A stretch of DNA of 64,000 nucleotides, taken from positions 49,218,486 to 49,282,485 of the forward strand of contig OX123192.2 in NCBI GenBank assembly GCA_944739405.2. The letters run 5' to 3'. Shown piece after piece: positions 32,201 to 41,299 of the stretch. Under the pieces are notes generated by a model. It was not told where the DNA came from. It was given only the letters and a program-made list of their open reading frames with translations, and did not search any database. How positions within the stretch are numbered: position 1 is the first letter of the stretch; each line of letters begins with the position of its first letter. Source of the DNA: Euclidia mi (taxonomy: Eukaryota > Arthropoda > Insecta > Lepidoptera > Erebidae). The position numbers were made by a program, and so were the translations under genes.

Positions 32201-34573
32201 ATTTTATCATCAATTTTTGACCCGCTCGGGTTAATAACGCCGGTGTTGATAACCGCCAAAATATTTATACAAAGACTTTTTACAGATAAAACCGATTGGG
32301 ACGAACCATTACCGAGATCGTTAGTTGACGAGTGGAATATGTTTTATAACGACATTGTTATACTTAACTCATTATCAGTACCGCGTCATGCTATTATACG
32401 TAATTGTACCCAGATCGAATTACATGGGTTCGGGGATAGCTCAATGCTGGCCTATGGCGCAGCTATTTACTTACGATCCATTGATAAGGATAATAACATT
32501 AAGGTACAACTATTATGCTCTAAATCAAGAATATCGCGTAAAGAAACAATACCACGACTCGAACTACGCGCCGCGGCATTGGTAGCTTCACTTTATAATA
32601 AAGTTAAGAACGCGAGCAAAATCGAATTTCATAAAATCTATTTATGGTCGGACTCAACTATAGTTAAGTCATGGATAAGCAGTACTTGTCCAGATAAATT
32701 TCCCTTATTCGTTAAAAACCGGGTGAAAGAAATACAAGCGATAACGGATACTAGTCATTGGCATTGGATTAGTTCTCAGGACAATCCTGCTGATATTATA
32801 ACTCGTGGGATAGCAGCGAGCGCCTTGGGTCAGTGCAGGTTGTGGTGGCAGGGTCCTGCATGGCTGCAGAAGCCGCGCTCACAATGGCCGCAAACCGAAA
32901 GCCCACATATAGTGAAGACCGAAAACCTAATTAATACCAAAACCGAATTTATTACAGAAACCAAAATAACCGAGAAATTAGAAACCGACAACAAAACAAA
33001 GACCGTAACCGAAACCGAAATTGACACCGAAACCGAATCGATACTTTGCAATATCACAATGCAACCAGAAACACAGTCGTTTATGCAAAACTTGTTTTTA
33101 AAATATTCTAGTGATACTAAACTTATTCGAGTGTTCGCATATACTTTGAGATATATTCATAACCTAAAATTAAAGAATGAAAGATTAAACGGTCCATTAA
33201 CCACGAAGGAAATAAATAGTTCATTAAATAAATTACTACAGTTTTCACAAAGAGAATCGTTTCCTAATGAGTACTTATTACTACAACAAAATAAACCTAT
33301 TCTTCAAAGATCAAATTTACTAGCAATGAAACCATTCATGGAAGACGGTATAATTAGAGTAGGAGGACGATTGAGTAACTCACACTACTCACATAATAAG
33401 AAACATCCAATCATTTTACATCAGAAACATCCCCTTACAATCCTCATCGTACGAAACGAACACGAACGATTATTTCACGCTGGACCTCAACTATTATTAT
33501 CCTCGCTACGAGAACGATTTTGGCCGATACATGGAAAGGGTCTTGTAAACAAAATAGTGCAAACTTGCGTAAAATGCTTCAGGGCCAGCCCACAGACAAC
33601 TTCGCCTATTATGGGCAATCTACCTACTGCCAGAGTCACACCATCCCCACCTTTCGATACAACGGGCATCGATTATGCGGGACCTTTCATGACGAGGGAT
33701 CGGAGAGGTCGTGGTTACAAATGTTATAAATGTTATATTGGTGTATTCGTGTGTTTCAGTACGAAAGCTATTCATTTGGAACTAATATCGAGCTTGGAGT
33801 CCCAAGCATTTATAGCAGCGCTACGGCGATTTATAGCACGCCGAGGTAAACCGCGGGTACTGGTGAGTGACAACGCTACTACCTTTATAGGATCAAAGAA
33901 TGAGTTAGCCGATTTATACGAGTTTTTAAGGGTCTGTTCAGACGACATAACAACTTTCAATGCTAATGAAGGCATCCAGTGGAAGTTCTTACCTGTGTAT
34001 ACTCCTCACATGGGGGGGCTACATGAAGCAGCCGTCAAAAGCTGCAAATATCATTTGAAACGCATTGTAGGTAACGCATTACTAACCTATGAAGAATTTT
34101 TAACCTATTTAATTCAGATAGAAGGAATATTGAATTCTCGACCCCTTTGTCCTATTCCTAGCTCCAATTCCGATGACATCCTCACCCTCACGCCAGCACA
34201 CTTTCTGATCGGGAGGTCGATGACCTGCCTGCCCGACTACGATTACCAAGGCATACCATCAACCAAGCTAACACACTATCAACAAATTCAACAGATGAGA
34301 CAGGATTTTTGGCGGTCCTGGTCTAGAGACTACGTAGGTCTCCTCCAACAACGCACCAAGTGGCGAGCTGCGAAGGGACCAAGTCTCAGCGTGGGAGCGG
34401 TAGTCCTCATCAAGAACGACAAACCACCGTATAGCTGGCAGCTGGGACGCATCACAGAAACTCACGATGGACGCGACAAGATATCCAGAGTAGCAACCAT
34501 AAAAACTAACAGAGGACTCATCAAGCGAGCATTCAATAACATCTGCATACTACCGCTGAACGGTATCGACTAA
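29225..34573 (+). CDS. BEL-2 Gag-Pol polyprotein (1782 aa)
   Basis: The frame is uninterrupted and starts at an ATG in good context (CAAGATGG). Gag is residues 1-420, with a DUF1759-type segment (about 135-290; LPTYDGTITQWIEFRDTF) and cysteine knuckles at about 346-405 (CPNCNEGH, CFNCFRSNH, CRTCKGKHH). The aspartic protease has D496 in LLDSGSQSNF. RT has ADIKSMY (motif A) and YIDD at 893-896. RNase H has GFGDSS, WSDST and NPADIITRG. Integrase has an H2C2 zinc part (about 1403-1455) and DDE residues D1483, D1549 and E1601. A DUF5641-type C-terminus (about 1690-1778) ends the protein. All key residues are present. A Thr/Glu/Lys-rich stretch at about 1230-1275 is unusual. The polyprotein should be processed by its own protease in the cytoplasm. 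Confidence 0.95.
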   Translation: MAEQKSETKLESADLQTLKRRRGIFKGKVTLFRKYLNSLTDDQPSADQLVELKLRTERIKLVFNDYELCQDSIETVCSDYEVQLQERESFETCYYEAVSLAMSYLPEDERSPELCTSTSTAIESKPDNHDNIKYPDIILPTYDGTITQWIEFRDTFDAIINQSSLKSIQKYKYLRTCLKDSALEVIASLEFNESSYELAWKLLCERYNNPRIIIYNHLTLLFDIEPIPATATALRSLIDNISKHLRTINSLNVSVENWDVLVIFFLASKLDPSIQRKWEEKIGSKDLPTLQDFKTFLRMRADLLDTLKGPAHQSQSNNNKQMATRKAFLTTTAPPSQPKSKGNPIRCPNCNEGHFISLCPKFLALNLEARTRLIKRLRLCFNCFRSNHAIQNCQASRCRTCKGKHHSLLHNPAFTRHTHTTESDQTVTNQPNTPTSTLCHSQLQPGPGIPNIQSTVASFAQANRKQVTHNPVVLSTASVYINNNDNQRIKLKALLDSGSQSNFITHRAYEMLRVPKQNIKLEVRGFNDNITNVNNFCNLTIYSRDNTYSADMICYIVPNLCKLPQIDNLESISIPKKYLLADENYSMAGEIDMIIGAEQFYQLLCIGQHRLGKGLPILQKTRLGWVISGPVPKCHPTNSTTRCNLVVTEGSLLSSFHMGEERELSDDDTNQCEEIFRTHSRTADGSFVVTIPLKENPTSLGNSRHIAYKRLKNLEQRFHRNTDFKQSYINMMREFEQAGHMTKLQTPPDGPCVYLPHHAVVNYEKVTTPVRVVYDASCQTDNGLSLNDIQYKGSIAQDELFNLLIRFRVHTFVVCADIKSMYTMIHINPNQRKLQCILWRENPNQPISTYTLNTLSFGLKSAPHLATRCLRQLALENMSRYPDAAAAIMTGFYIDDLSYTGEDEHKMGTTVKQLDKILQGANFHLRKWRSNSPIILNAISTIDNHPSQSQMTFGDGSSKVLGLAWCQLTDNLKFQLKPHQLTNPLTKRKALSILSSIFDPLGLITPVLITAKIFIQRLFTDKTDWDEPLPRSLVDEWNMFYNDIVILNSLSVPRHAIIRNCTQIELHGFGDSSMLAYGAAIYLRSIDKDNNIKVQLLCSKSRISRKETIPRLELRAAALVASLYNKVKNASKIEFHKIYLWSDSTIVKSWISSTCPDKFPLFVKNRVKEIQAITDTSHWHWISSQDNPADIITRGIAASALGQCRLWWQGPAWLQKPRSQWPQTESPHIVKTENLINTKTEFITETKITEKLETDNKTKTVTETEIDTETESILCNITMQPETQSFMQNLFLKYSSDTKLIRVFAYTLRYIHNLKLKNERLNGPLTTKEINSSLNKLLQFSQRESFPNEYLLLQQNKPILQRSNLLAMKPFMEDGIIRVGGRLSNSHYSHNKKHPIILHQKHPLTILIVRNEHERLFHAGPQLLLSSLRERFWPIHGKGLVNKIVQTCVKCFRASPQTTSPIMGNLPTARVTPSPPFDTTGIDYAGPFMTRDRRGRGYKCYKCYIGVFVCFSTKAIHLELISSLESQAFIAALRRFIARRGKPRVLVSDNATTFIGSKNELADLYEFLRVCSDDITTFNANEGIQWKFLPVYTPHMGGLHEAAVKSCKYHLKRIVGNALLTYEEFLTYLIQIEGILNSRPLCPIPSSNSDDILTLTPAHFLIGRSMTCLPDYDYQGIPSTKLTHYQQIQQMRQDFWRSWSRDYVGLLQQRTKWRAAKGPSLSVGAVVLIKNDKPPYSWQLGRITETHDGRDKISRVATIKTNRGLIKRAFNNICILPLNGID

Positions 34574-35131
34574 CGAAATAACCTATAATCAAACCAACAG
34601 AAGGCTCAACTAGATAAGCATCTACAATCACCTATAATCAAACTAACGGAAGACTTAACTAGATGACAATCACCTGTAATCAACCCAACTGAAGAATCAT
34701 CAAGAAGGAAGCTTCAACAACATCAGCAGCATCTACTTAGTATTTAAGTCGTATCATAACCCTAAATTGAAATTGTAACCTAAATTTGAAATAAATAATG
34801 TTTGGGTCTGTCGTTTCCTTCAAGGTATCACCTGTTTGTCGTGGTAATAACACAGAATAGGTAGGTAGGTACACAATTATATACATGAATACACTCTCCT
34901 ACCCATCAGGTGGGCAGAGTACTTGTTTTTAATTTGTACACTGTAATAATCATAAACCTAATATAGTCATCACTCACATTCATACAACATTCATAACTCA
35001 CTCAACATAACTATAATTTAAATCCATTACATTATTACATAATGGGGTGTAACATACCTACCATTGTAAAACTATAGCATAGGTACCTAGATTATAAGTA
35101 CAATCAGTTTGTAAAACTTTGGCCCGCAGCA
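34574..35131 (+). other. BEL-2 3' untranslated region with imperfect triple repeat
   Basis: 34582-34710 holds three related units starting CCTATAATCAAACCAACAGA, CCTATAATCAAACTAACGGA and CCTGTAATCAACCCAACTGA, about 45 bp apart. A clear polypurine tract right before the 3' LTR is not visible (the last bases are TGGCCCGCAGCA). No further gene. Confidence 0.7.
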
Positions 35132-35387
35132 TGTCTGAAGACAGCGCCATCTAGTGACCGAACGATGCACTAAATGGCTTGTTATGAGGTGTGCGCCGGC
35201 GGCACCGTAGGTACTTACCTAATTTAAAGACACTGCGTCAGATGTCGCTAGAGTCAAAGTTACCAGTAAGTAATTAAAGGATTTTGTATCTGTAGGTTCG
35301 CCAACGTCCATATCATATCGAATTACACGAGGACACAGTCAACATCGCATTTTATTTTTCCGCCCGTTCCATCCCGGCATTGTAACA
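35132..35387 (+). repeat. BEL-2 3' LTR
   Basis: 256 bp, same sequence as 28666-28921, followed by the target duplication ATCTT at 35388-35392. Confidence 0.95.
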
Positions 35388-36216
35388 ATCTTGTAAAAAA
35401 ATATTTTGACTATTCTTGTTGGCTAATTGGGTCTTATTAAATGGACAATTAAATAGTCCATCTTTTAAAACAAAATATACCTACTAGCTCAACGTGGAAT
35501 TTCAAAATAGAGCCCAAAACACACAAAAAATTTCGAATAAAATAAAATGACGCCACAAAATGCAATTATTAAAAAAAAAATTATATGTGACATGTTATGT
35601 AAAGTATTGGAATAACTTTCTGGTATTACCTGCTATCTAAAAAGGTATAATAGTCTTAGCCAATTGGTGTGAATTTCAAGTAATAGCCGCTTTTGTTCAA
35701 AAAAGTGCTTCTTGTTGACTCACTCGGCAGAACATTTTTTTCTGTATTTATTCTTAAGCTCTGCAATCAGCAGTGATTTACTAGTAGGGAAAATAACCTA
35801 GCAAAACGTAGGATCTTGGGTTCGAATCCTCAGCGTAAATGACTGTCTTTTGTTAGTTCAATGCATATTAAGTTTTTAATTCTCACTTGTCCCGTGACTC
35901 GAAGAGCATGTTCAGCCAGTTGGTGCCGGGCGTCATTTTTATCTTGGAAACTCTTTTAGGCGAGACAAAACCCTCAAATAAATAAATAATTGAAAGAAAA
36001 ACGCCGTGACACCTATTTAACCATAAAATATTCCATTGCATTCATATAACGGATGAGAGATGGGGACAATCTGTCGTAAAACTTAAGATTCGTGATAAGG
36101 CGCATGATGCAGGCCAAAGAACGCCACTCCTACCGAACTAGTGTTGTGAATATTATTGGCCCTCCTGGCGATTAGGTTTTTTGCCCCGTTTTTTGGCACA
36201 CGTTAGCGATTTGAAT

Positions 36217-36253
36217 TTTTGCCCAGCACCGGCGGTTTTTGTGCTGGGCAAAA
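36217..36253. repeat. Hairpin in the loop of the foldback element
   Basis: TTTTGCCCAGCAC (36217-36229) is inverted at 36241-36253 with an 11-bp spacer. It lies in the unpaired centre between the two long arms. Confidence 0.85.
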
Positions 36254-37265
36254 TATCATACACTATCGCACATCCAGTGGAACTTTTTCCAACAGAGCCG
36301 AAAACTCGTATTATGAATAAGCCTACGTAAAAGTCTCTTTTTCACAAAAAGTAACATATTTTAGAGTATCAACGCTGATTCGACAAGATTTCGTGTAATT
36401 TATGTTTTGTCACAGTGAGATCCCATCTGAAATCCGGATATTTTATGGTTTAATTCAGTGTCGCGGCTTTTTTCTTTCAATTATTTATTTATTTGACTGA
36501 TTGACTTTGTTTTTAATCCCCTAAAGAGTTTCCAAGATAAACATGACGCCCGGTACCAACTGGCTGAACATGCTCTTCGAGTGACAGGACAAGTGAGAAT
36601 TAAAAACTTTATATTCATTTAACTAACAAAAGACAGTCGTTTACGCTGAGGATTCGAACCGAAGACCCTACGTTTTGCTAGGTTGGTCTCCCTACTTGTA
36701 AATCACTGCTGATTGCAGAGCTTAAGAATGAATACAGGAAAAAATGTTCTAGCGAGTGAGTCATCCAGAAGCACTTTTTTGAACAAAAGTGGCTATTACT
36801 CAAAATTCGTAGCAATTGGCTAAGACCATTATACCTTTTTGGATAGCAGGTAATACCAGAAAGTTATTCCAATACTTTACATAACATGCCACATATTATT
36901 TTTTTCAAATAATTGCATTTTTGTGGCGTCATTTTATTTTATTCGAACATTTTTTGCGTGTTTATTGGCTCTATTTTCAAATTCCACGTTGAGCTAGTAG
37001 GTTTATTTTAATTTAAAAGATGGGCCATTTAATTGTCTAATAAATAAGACCCAGTTTGCCACCAAGACTAGTCAAAATAATTTTTTACAAGATGTTTATA
37101 ACAAAAATTTGGAATTTTCTCAAAAAATCTTAAAAACCGTTTTATTCCAAAATTGTGCATTTTGGACCCCCATATGTAGGGGGTAAAATACTCCATTTTG
37201 GCCCTAAAATCACCTCCCGAAGGGAATACGAGCAATTACTAATCACCCTGTATAAAAAAATGATT

Positions 37266-37454
37266 TTATTCGTCTAAACTCATATCAGAATTAGGAACAA
37301 ACATAATGTCCCTTTTTGTTTTATTCATAACCTTCCAGTCAGCAGGTTGAACATTGTTGATGGCCTCCTGTAATAGGGCCAACCTCTTATTTGCCGTAAA
37401 TGGCGGCGAAGTATTTTTCTTGTCGCGTGACCTTTTATTTGGGCCTAAATCAGC
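37266..37454 (-). pseudogene. Possible DDE-transposase C-terminal fragment
   Basis: The minus strand has 62 open codons without a start: KRLALLQEAINNVQPADWKV and, before the stop, DIMFVPNSDMSLDE. A helix of the type ALxxEAIxNVxPxDW followed by an acidic tail is common at the C-terminus of transposases of the pogo/Tigger type. The match is short and from memory only. It lies between the foldback end and an inverted copy of the 28119-28138 sequence, so it may belong to an older transposon that hosts the foldback. Confidence 0.35.
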
Positions 37455-38420
37455 TTACTAGCGTTATACTGGTAATGGTTGTTGTATGAATTGCATAACG
37501 TCCCATCCCTAATCATGTGGTACTGACGGGTGTCAACGTCATTAAGGCAACTATCATCCGCACCATGCTACAGCGCACATAGTATAATCGTGAAATTTTG
37601 ATGTATTTGTTCCTATAAAGTCCTCCATTTCTTGCACAAATGTGAACTAGACTTTACAAGGTCTTTTTATTTAGCAACAACAATTCAACTCTCGGGATTC
37701 ATCTAATTCGACAGTTATTTATAGACAGAGGTACTGACATAGAAAAGGTTTATTATTGTTCAACAGAATCCCTATAATTATTTTATACTTAAACATAAAA
37801 TAAAAGAATGAATTCAGAGGCCCATTTCCAGCTCCGTTTTTTGTACTCTTTCTTCAATATCTTTGCTCATTTAGATATCTAACCTTTTCTTCTATGACTT
37901 CAAAAAATGTTGCTCATAAGCAATACAATCAGGTATTTTATTAGACATCTCATGTTACGTGGGTATCCAAAATTAATTGCCCCTTTGTAATATTAGGCTG
38001 ATTTAGGTCAAATTGGATGTTCGAAATAAAAATAAAACTGTGAAATTTGTGATTACTTTTTTGCTTTTGTTTGACATTCGTTAGTAGATTGTGCTAACTA
38101 AGCTTATTTGCGAGAATAGGCTTACAAATCTGTGTTCAAAATAAACTTAAATAAACTAAACAAGTCGCAAAATAATTGGTTACGCGTCTATTGAAAAATA
38201 TTGGTTACTTCATCATAATTTCTGCTATGCTGCCTATAGTTTGCTATGTCGTGCACGTATTGACTGGCTGTTTTTTTATTGTTGCCTATCAAAATGACTT
38301 AAGCAGTCGAGGACTTTTATAGCAAAAGTCATCATACCATAGACATGATGGCCCTTACCTTGGTGGCCTAGAGTAAAGATTTTACACGCCGCGCTTAAAG
38401 GACTCGGGATCTGTACTGCA
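37455..38420. other. No gene seen
   Basis: 37540-37595 contains the inverted counterpart of 28095-28145. The rest is AT-rich and unassigned. Confidence 0.45.
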
Positions 38421-38690
38421 CGGTTGGCGTAGTGGTTTAAGCGGCCGGCTCACCGCTTGACACGCAGTGTCAAGCGGTGAGCCGGCCGGTGCCGGTGCGC
38501 CGGTGCGCCGGTGCCGGTGCGCCGAGTGTTGTGGGTTCGATCCCCTCACGAGGCAACACTTTGTGTAATTCACAAATTGTTGTTTCGAGTCTGGGTGTTC
38601 ATTGTGTCCGTTGGTTGTATGTTTGTAAAATCCCCCGCGACACAGGATTTAGTCCTAATGCGGGAGTTGTCTTTCAATAAAAAAATCATA
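38421..38690 (+). mobile_element. tRNA-derived SINE with a palindrome in its head
   Basis: The pol III A box (TGGCGTAGTGG, 38425-38435) and B box (GGGTTCGATCCC, 38533-38544) lie about 100 bp apart, instead of the usual 30-40. Between them are a 47-bp palindrome (38442-38488) and a GC-rich run of GTGCGCCG units (to 38525). The body (CACAAATTGTTGTTTCGAGT, CTGGGTGT, CGACACAGG) matches a common lepidopteran SINE. It ends in AATAAAAAAATC. Confidence 0.75.
38442..38488. repeat. 47-bp palindrome in the SINE head
   Basis: 38442-38463 and 38467-38488 are perfect inverted 22-bp arms (core CTCACCGCTTGACAC) around GCA. Confidence 0.9.
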
Positions 38691-39006
38691 GGAAGACGAG
38701 AATATGTGGGCAGGTAATGGGTTACACATTTTTATGGTTGGGTTATATCACATATCTTTATATGAGTTTTGGATTGTGAAGAATATTTCTATTAAAGCCA
38801 TCTTGATTTTAGTGTTTTCATTATTTTCTTAAAGAATGCCGATTGAAATGGAGAGGATTTCTGGTTTTATATTTTTTATAACTTTTTTTTGCTACAGTTA
38901 CGAGATAGTCCCGAGATTTCTCACAAATACAAATTATTTCGCATCCATTGCACAGTCATGAGATATAAGCATCAGTGTCGTATTTACATCACAACAATAT
39001 GCTTAA

Positions 39007-39618
39007 GGGTCGTAGCACACGTATCAACTCGGAAAGGGATCGTCACCGCATTAACTGGCGCCGTTCAGTATTATTTGTATGGAACTCTCTACTGCAACGC
39101 ACATTAATCGGAATTGTAAGGTAATAGCCTCGCCTCGGGACAAGCTCACGAACCGCGGTGCGCCGTGCGGTGCGTGGTCGAGTTGCAGTTCCCGCGCTTA
39201 CGGTTCTCCGTACCCTAGCTTACGGCTCTCCGTAGCCTAGCTTACGTCTCTTCGTCCAAGCCCCTCCCTAGGTCTGCGTTGCCGAACATGCTTTCATTGG
39301 CTGTCATTCACAAGGCAGCTTCCAGTTGTGTACTTTTTCTTCTTCATCATGGCAATGATAGCCAACTCACGTATTGTGAACCGAGACATAACCGTGCGCA
39401 ACACTTAACGTTCGGATTCAAAATGATTAAATTAGTGCCGCCTAGCCGCCAACCAGCGGTCGGCGAGCCGTAAGCTCGGCGTCGCCTAGCTGTAGCCGAG
39501 TCGACGTGCCGGAACTTCTGATTCGCTTACGTTACGTGGTTACGTCAGGTTGACGCCTGTTTGACGGCGAGGCGAAAGGCGATACGGTGACGATCCCTGA
39601 GTTGATATGTGACGACCC
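39007..39618. mobile_element. Harbinger-like MITE with TAA target duplication
   Basis: The left end GGGTCGTAGCACACGTATCA and the right end (reverse) GGGTCGTCACATATCAACTC share GGGTCGT, ATCAACTC and GGGATCGTCACCG, so the inverted repeats span roughly 45 bp with small indels. TAA flanks both sides (39004-39006, 39619-39621). The interior is CpG-rich and contains a 22-bp tandem motif GCTTACGG[T/C]TCTCCGTA (about 39197-39260). A 64-codon frame inside is not convincing. Confidence 0.75.
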
Positions 39619-39903
39619 TAAGATTTTGATATGTCTCGTAACTTTAATCAATATTACAGCAAAAATTTTGACAAGTAACGAGCAAGCGACGTCTCGTCAT
39701 CTGCAGTGCCTATTTATAGATCCAATTAATACTTTAAGTGCAAAATGTTTGCATGAATAAACAATATATTTTGGGCTGGAGTCCTGAGAGTGGAAATATC
39801 GATACGATACTAAGAAAGAGAATATGGGTGGCAAGCGATATGACAGTTAAAATATTTTAATATCACTATTCGATGACCAATTCGTGTTTACGGAGATCGT
39901 AGT

Positions 39904-39987
39904 ATTAATATTATTATTTATTTTAATCCTGTATTGCCCTTTCCCAGCAGCAGGGCAATACATTATTAAAATAAATAATAATATTAA
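39904..39987. repeat. Imperfect hairpin with 24-bp arms
   Basis: 39904-39927 pairs with 39964-39987. An inner pair TATTGCCCT/AGGGCAATA (39932-39940, 39952-39960) extends the stem. No coding context. The surrounding 39622-40324 shows no gene. Confidence 0.85.
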
Positions 39988-40324
39988 TTAATTGGTGTTC
40001 AGAATTTCATCCTACTTTGAAATAAATAATACTGAATTAACTTTCTCCCCAGTCCTTCTAATCCTTAAATCGAGATTTGTATCACTTTTGGAATAAATGC
40101 CGGCGTATTGAGTTTTCTTTTGTGCACTTTAGCCTTTTGTCCAGGACTATACCTACTATAATAATAGTTATTTTTAGTTAAATAATACACGTTGATTACA
40201 TTTTCAAGAACACAAATAGGTGCTTGTTTTGCATGAGCTACATATTAGTTAGCTTCTCTGAAACTGTTTTGGTATCTTCATTAATAAGACAACACTTGAA
40301 CTAAAATTAACGGAATTTGTTAAA

Positions 40325-41296
40325 TGTGGTCGTTATAAACGGGTCGTACACTGACTGGTTTACCATCGAGACACGTGTTAGACAGGGATGTGTAGCGTCG
40401 CCGTGGCTGTTCAACCTCTTCATGGACAGTTGTTTGCAAGATTTGAAACATAGTGACTGTGGATTAAGGATGAATGGGTTACTCGTCAAATGCCTCCTTT
40501 ATGCTGATGATCAGGTAATACTTGCGTCTTTAGCGGAGGAGTTGCAGGAGATGGTAACAATCATGCATGGTGCTTTAGGGAGGAAAGGAATGAAAGTGAA
40601 TGTGAGCAAGACGAAAGTTATGGTTTTTGAAAAGGAGGAATGTGTTACGGCTTGTAATGTTATGATCGATGGACAACGAGTGGAACAAGTGAATGATTTT
40701 GTGTATTTAGGTACGCTGTTTACTAGGAACGGTAAGAATGAAGAAGATATTGAAAGAAGAGTTAATGAAGGTAATAGAGTGAATGGAGCTTTGAAGGCTT
40801 TTATCAACAGTCATAACGTATCCAAAAAGGCACGTTTGGCTGTGCATAGAGGGGTGTTGGTACCTACACTTATGTATGGAAGTGAAAGTTGGGACTGAGA
40901 AGTATGTGTGATATGTCTTTGACTGACAGACTAAAGAATTGTGTGATAAGAGAGTGTTGTGGGGTAAAAGAAGATGTAGTGACAAGAATCGAGAAAGGTA
41001 TGCAAAGGTGGTATGGGCACGTGGAGAGGATGGATGACAAAAGACAGACCAAGCAGATATATAAGGTAGGTGTGGATGGGGCAGGACGAAGGGGAAGACC
41101 TAGGCGGACGTTCTCTGACCAGATTGGAGACATCCTACAAACAGGGCAGGTTAGAAGTACCCTGAACAGAAGAGCATGCATGAGGAATCTGATGGGAGTG
41201 AATGAAGCAAGAGAGATATGTCAAGATCGTTGCAAATGGCGTTCCATAGTCTCTGCCTACCCCTCCGGGAAACAGGCGTGAGTCTATGTATGGACG
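40325..41296 (+). pseudogene. 5'-truncated RTE-A copy (RT palm to tail)
   Basis: The + strand starts inside RT and reads INGSYTDWFTIETRVRQGC, CLLYADDQVILAS, MKVNVSKTKVMVFEKEE and TLMYGSESW. It then jumps to LRSMCDMSLTDRLKN and ends SAYPSGKQA at 41281. Comparison with the 7518-8180 copy shows about 45 bp deleted after YGSESW (near 40893), with a frame change. The catalytic YADD is intact. The 3' end is GGCGTGAGTCTATGTATG. It is closer to RTE-A at 7499 than the copy at 22135 is. Confidence 0.9.
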
Positions 41297-41299
41297 TTC

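Larger units (their letters stand above)
28666..35387 (+). mobile_element. BEL-2, apparently intact BEL/Pao LTR retrotransposon
   Basis: The 6722-bp element has LTRs of 256 bp at both ends, a 5-bp target duplication ATCTT (28661-28665 and 35388-35392), a primer-binding site and a single uninterrupted Gag-Pol frame. Identical LTRs point to a very recent insertion, because the two are copied from one template. No env frame lies between pol and the 3' LTR, so it is a typical intracellular retrotransposon rather than an errantivirus-like form. Confidence 0.95.
28498..37256. mobile_element. Foldback-type DNA element (about 2 kb) interrupted by BEL-2
   Basis: 28498-28665 plus 35393-36033 form a left arm. 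36437-37254 is its inverted copy, followed in the same order to TACAGGGTGATTAGTAATTG at the right end. Arms are about 0.8 kb with scattered differences. A loop of about 400 bp lies between them. The outer ends start CAGG next to TA, as in the mariner and MITE ends of this window. I see no transposase frame, so it is non-autonomous. Each arm carries GGTTCGAATCC (35818 and, inverted, 36650), a perfect match to a pol III B box. Confidence 0.75.

Noticed and set aside
32830..33057. Minus-strand frame with repeated SVSVSVSV
   Set aside because: It is the antisense of the Thr/Glu-rich stretch of the BEL-2 polyprotein.
35800..35840. A tRNA gene at GGTTCGAATCC
   Set aside because: The B box is perfect, but I cannot fold an acceptor stem or anticodon arm around it, and it is mirrored in the other foldback arm.
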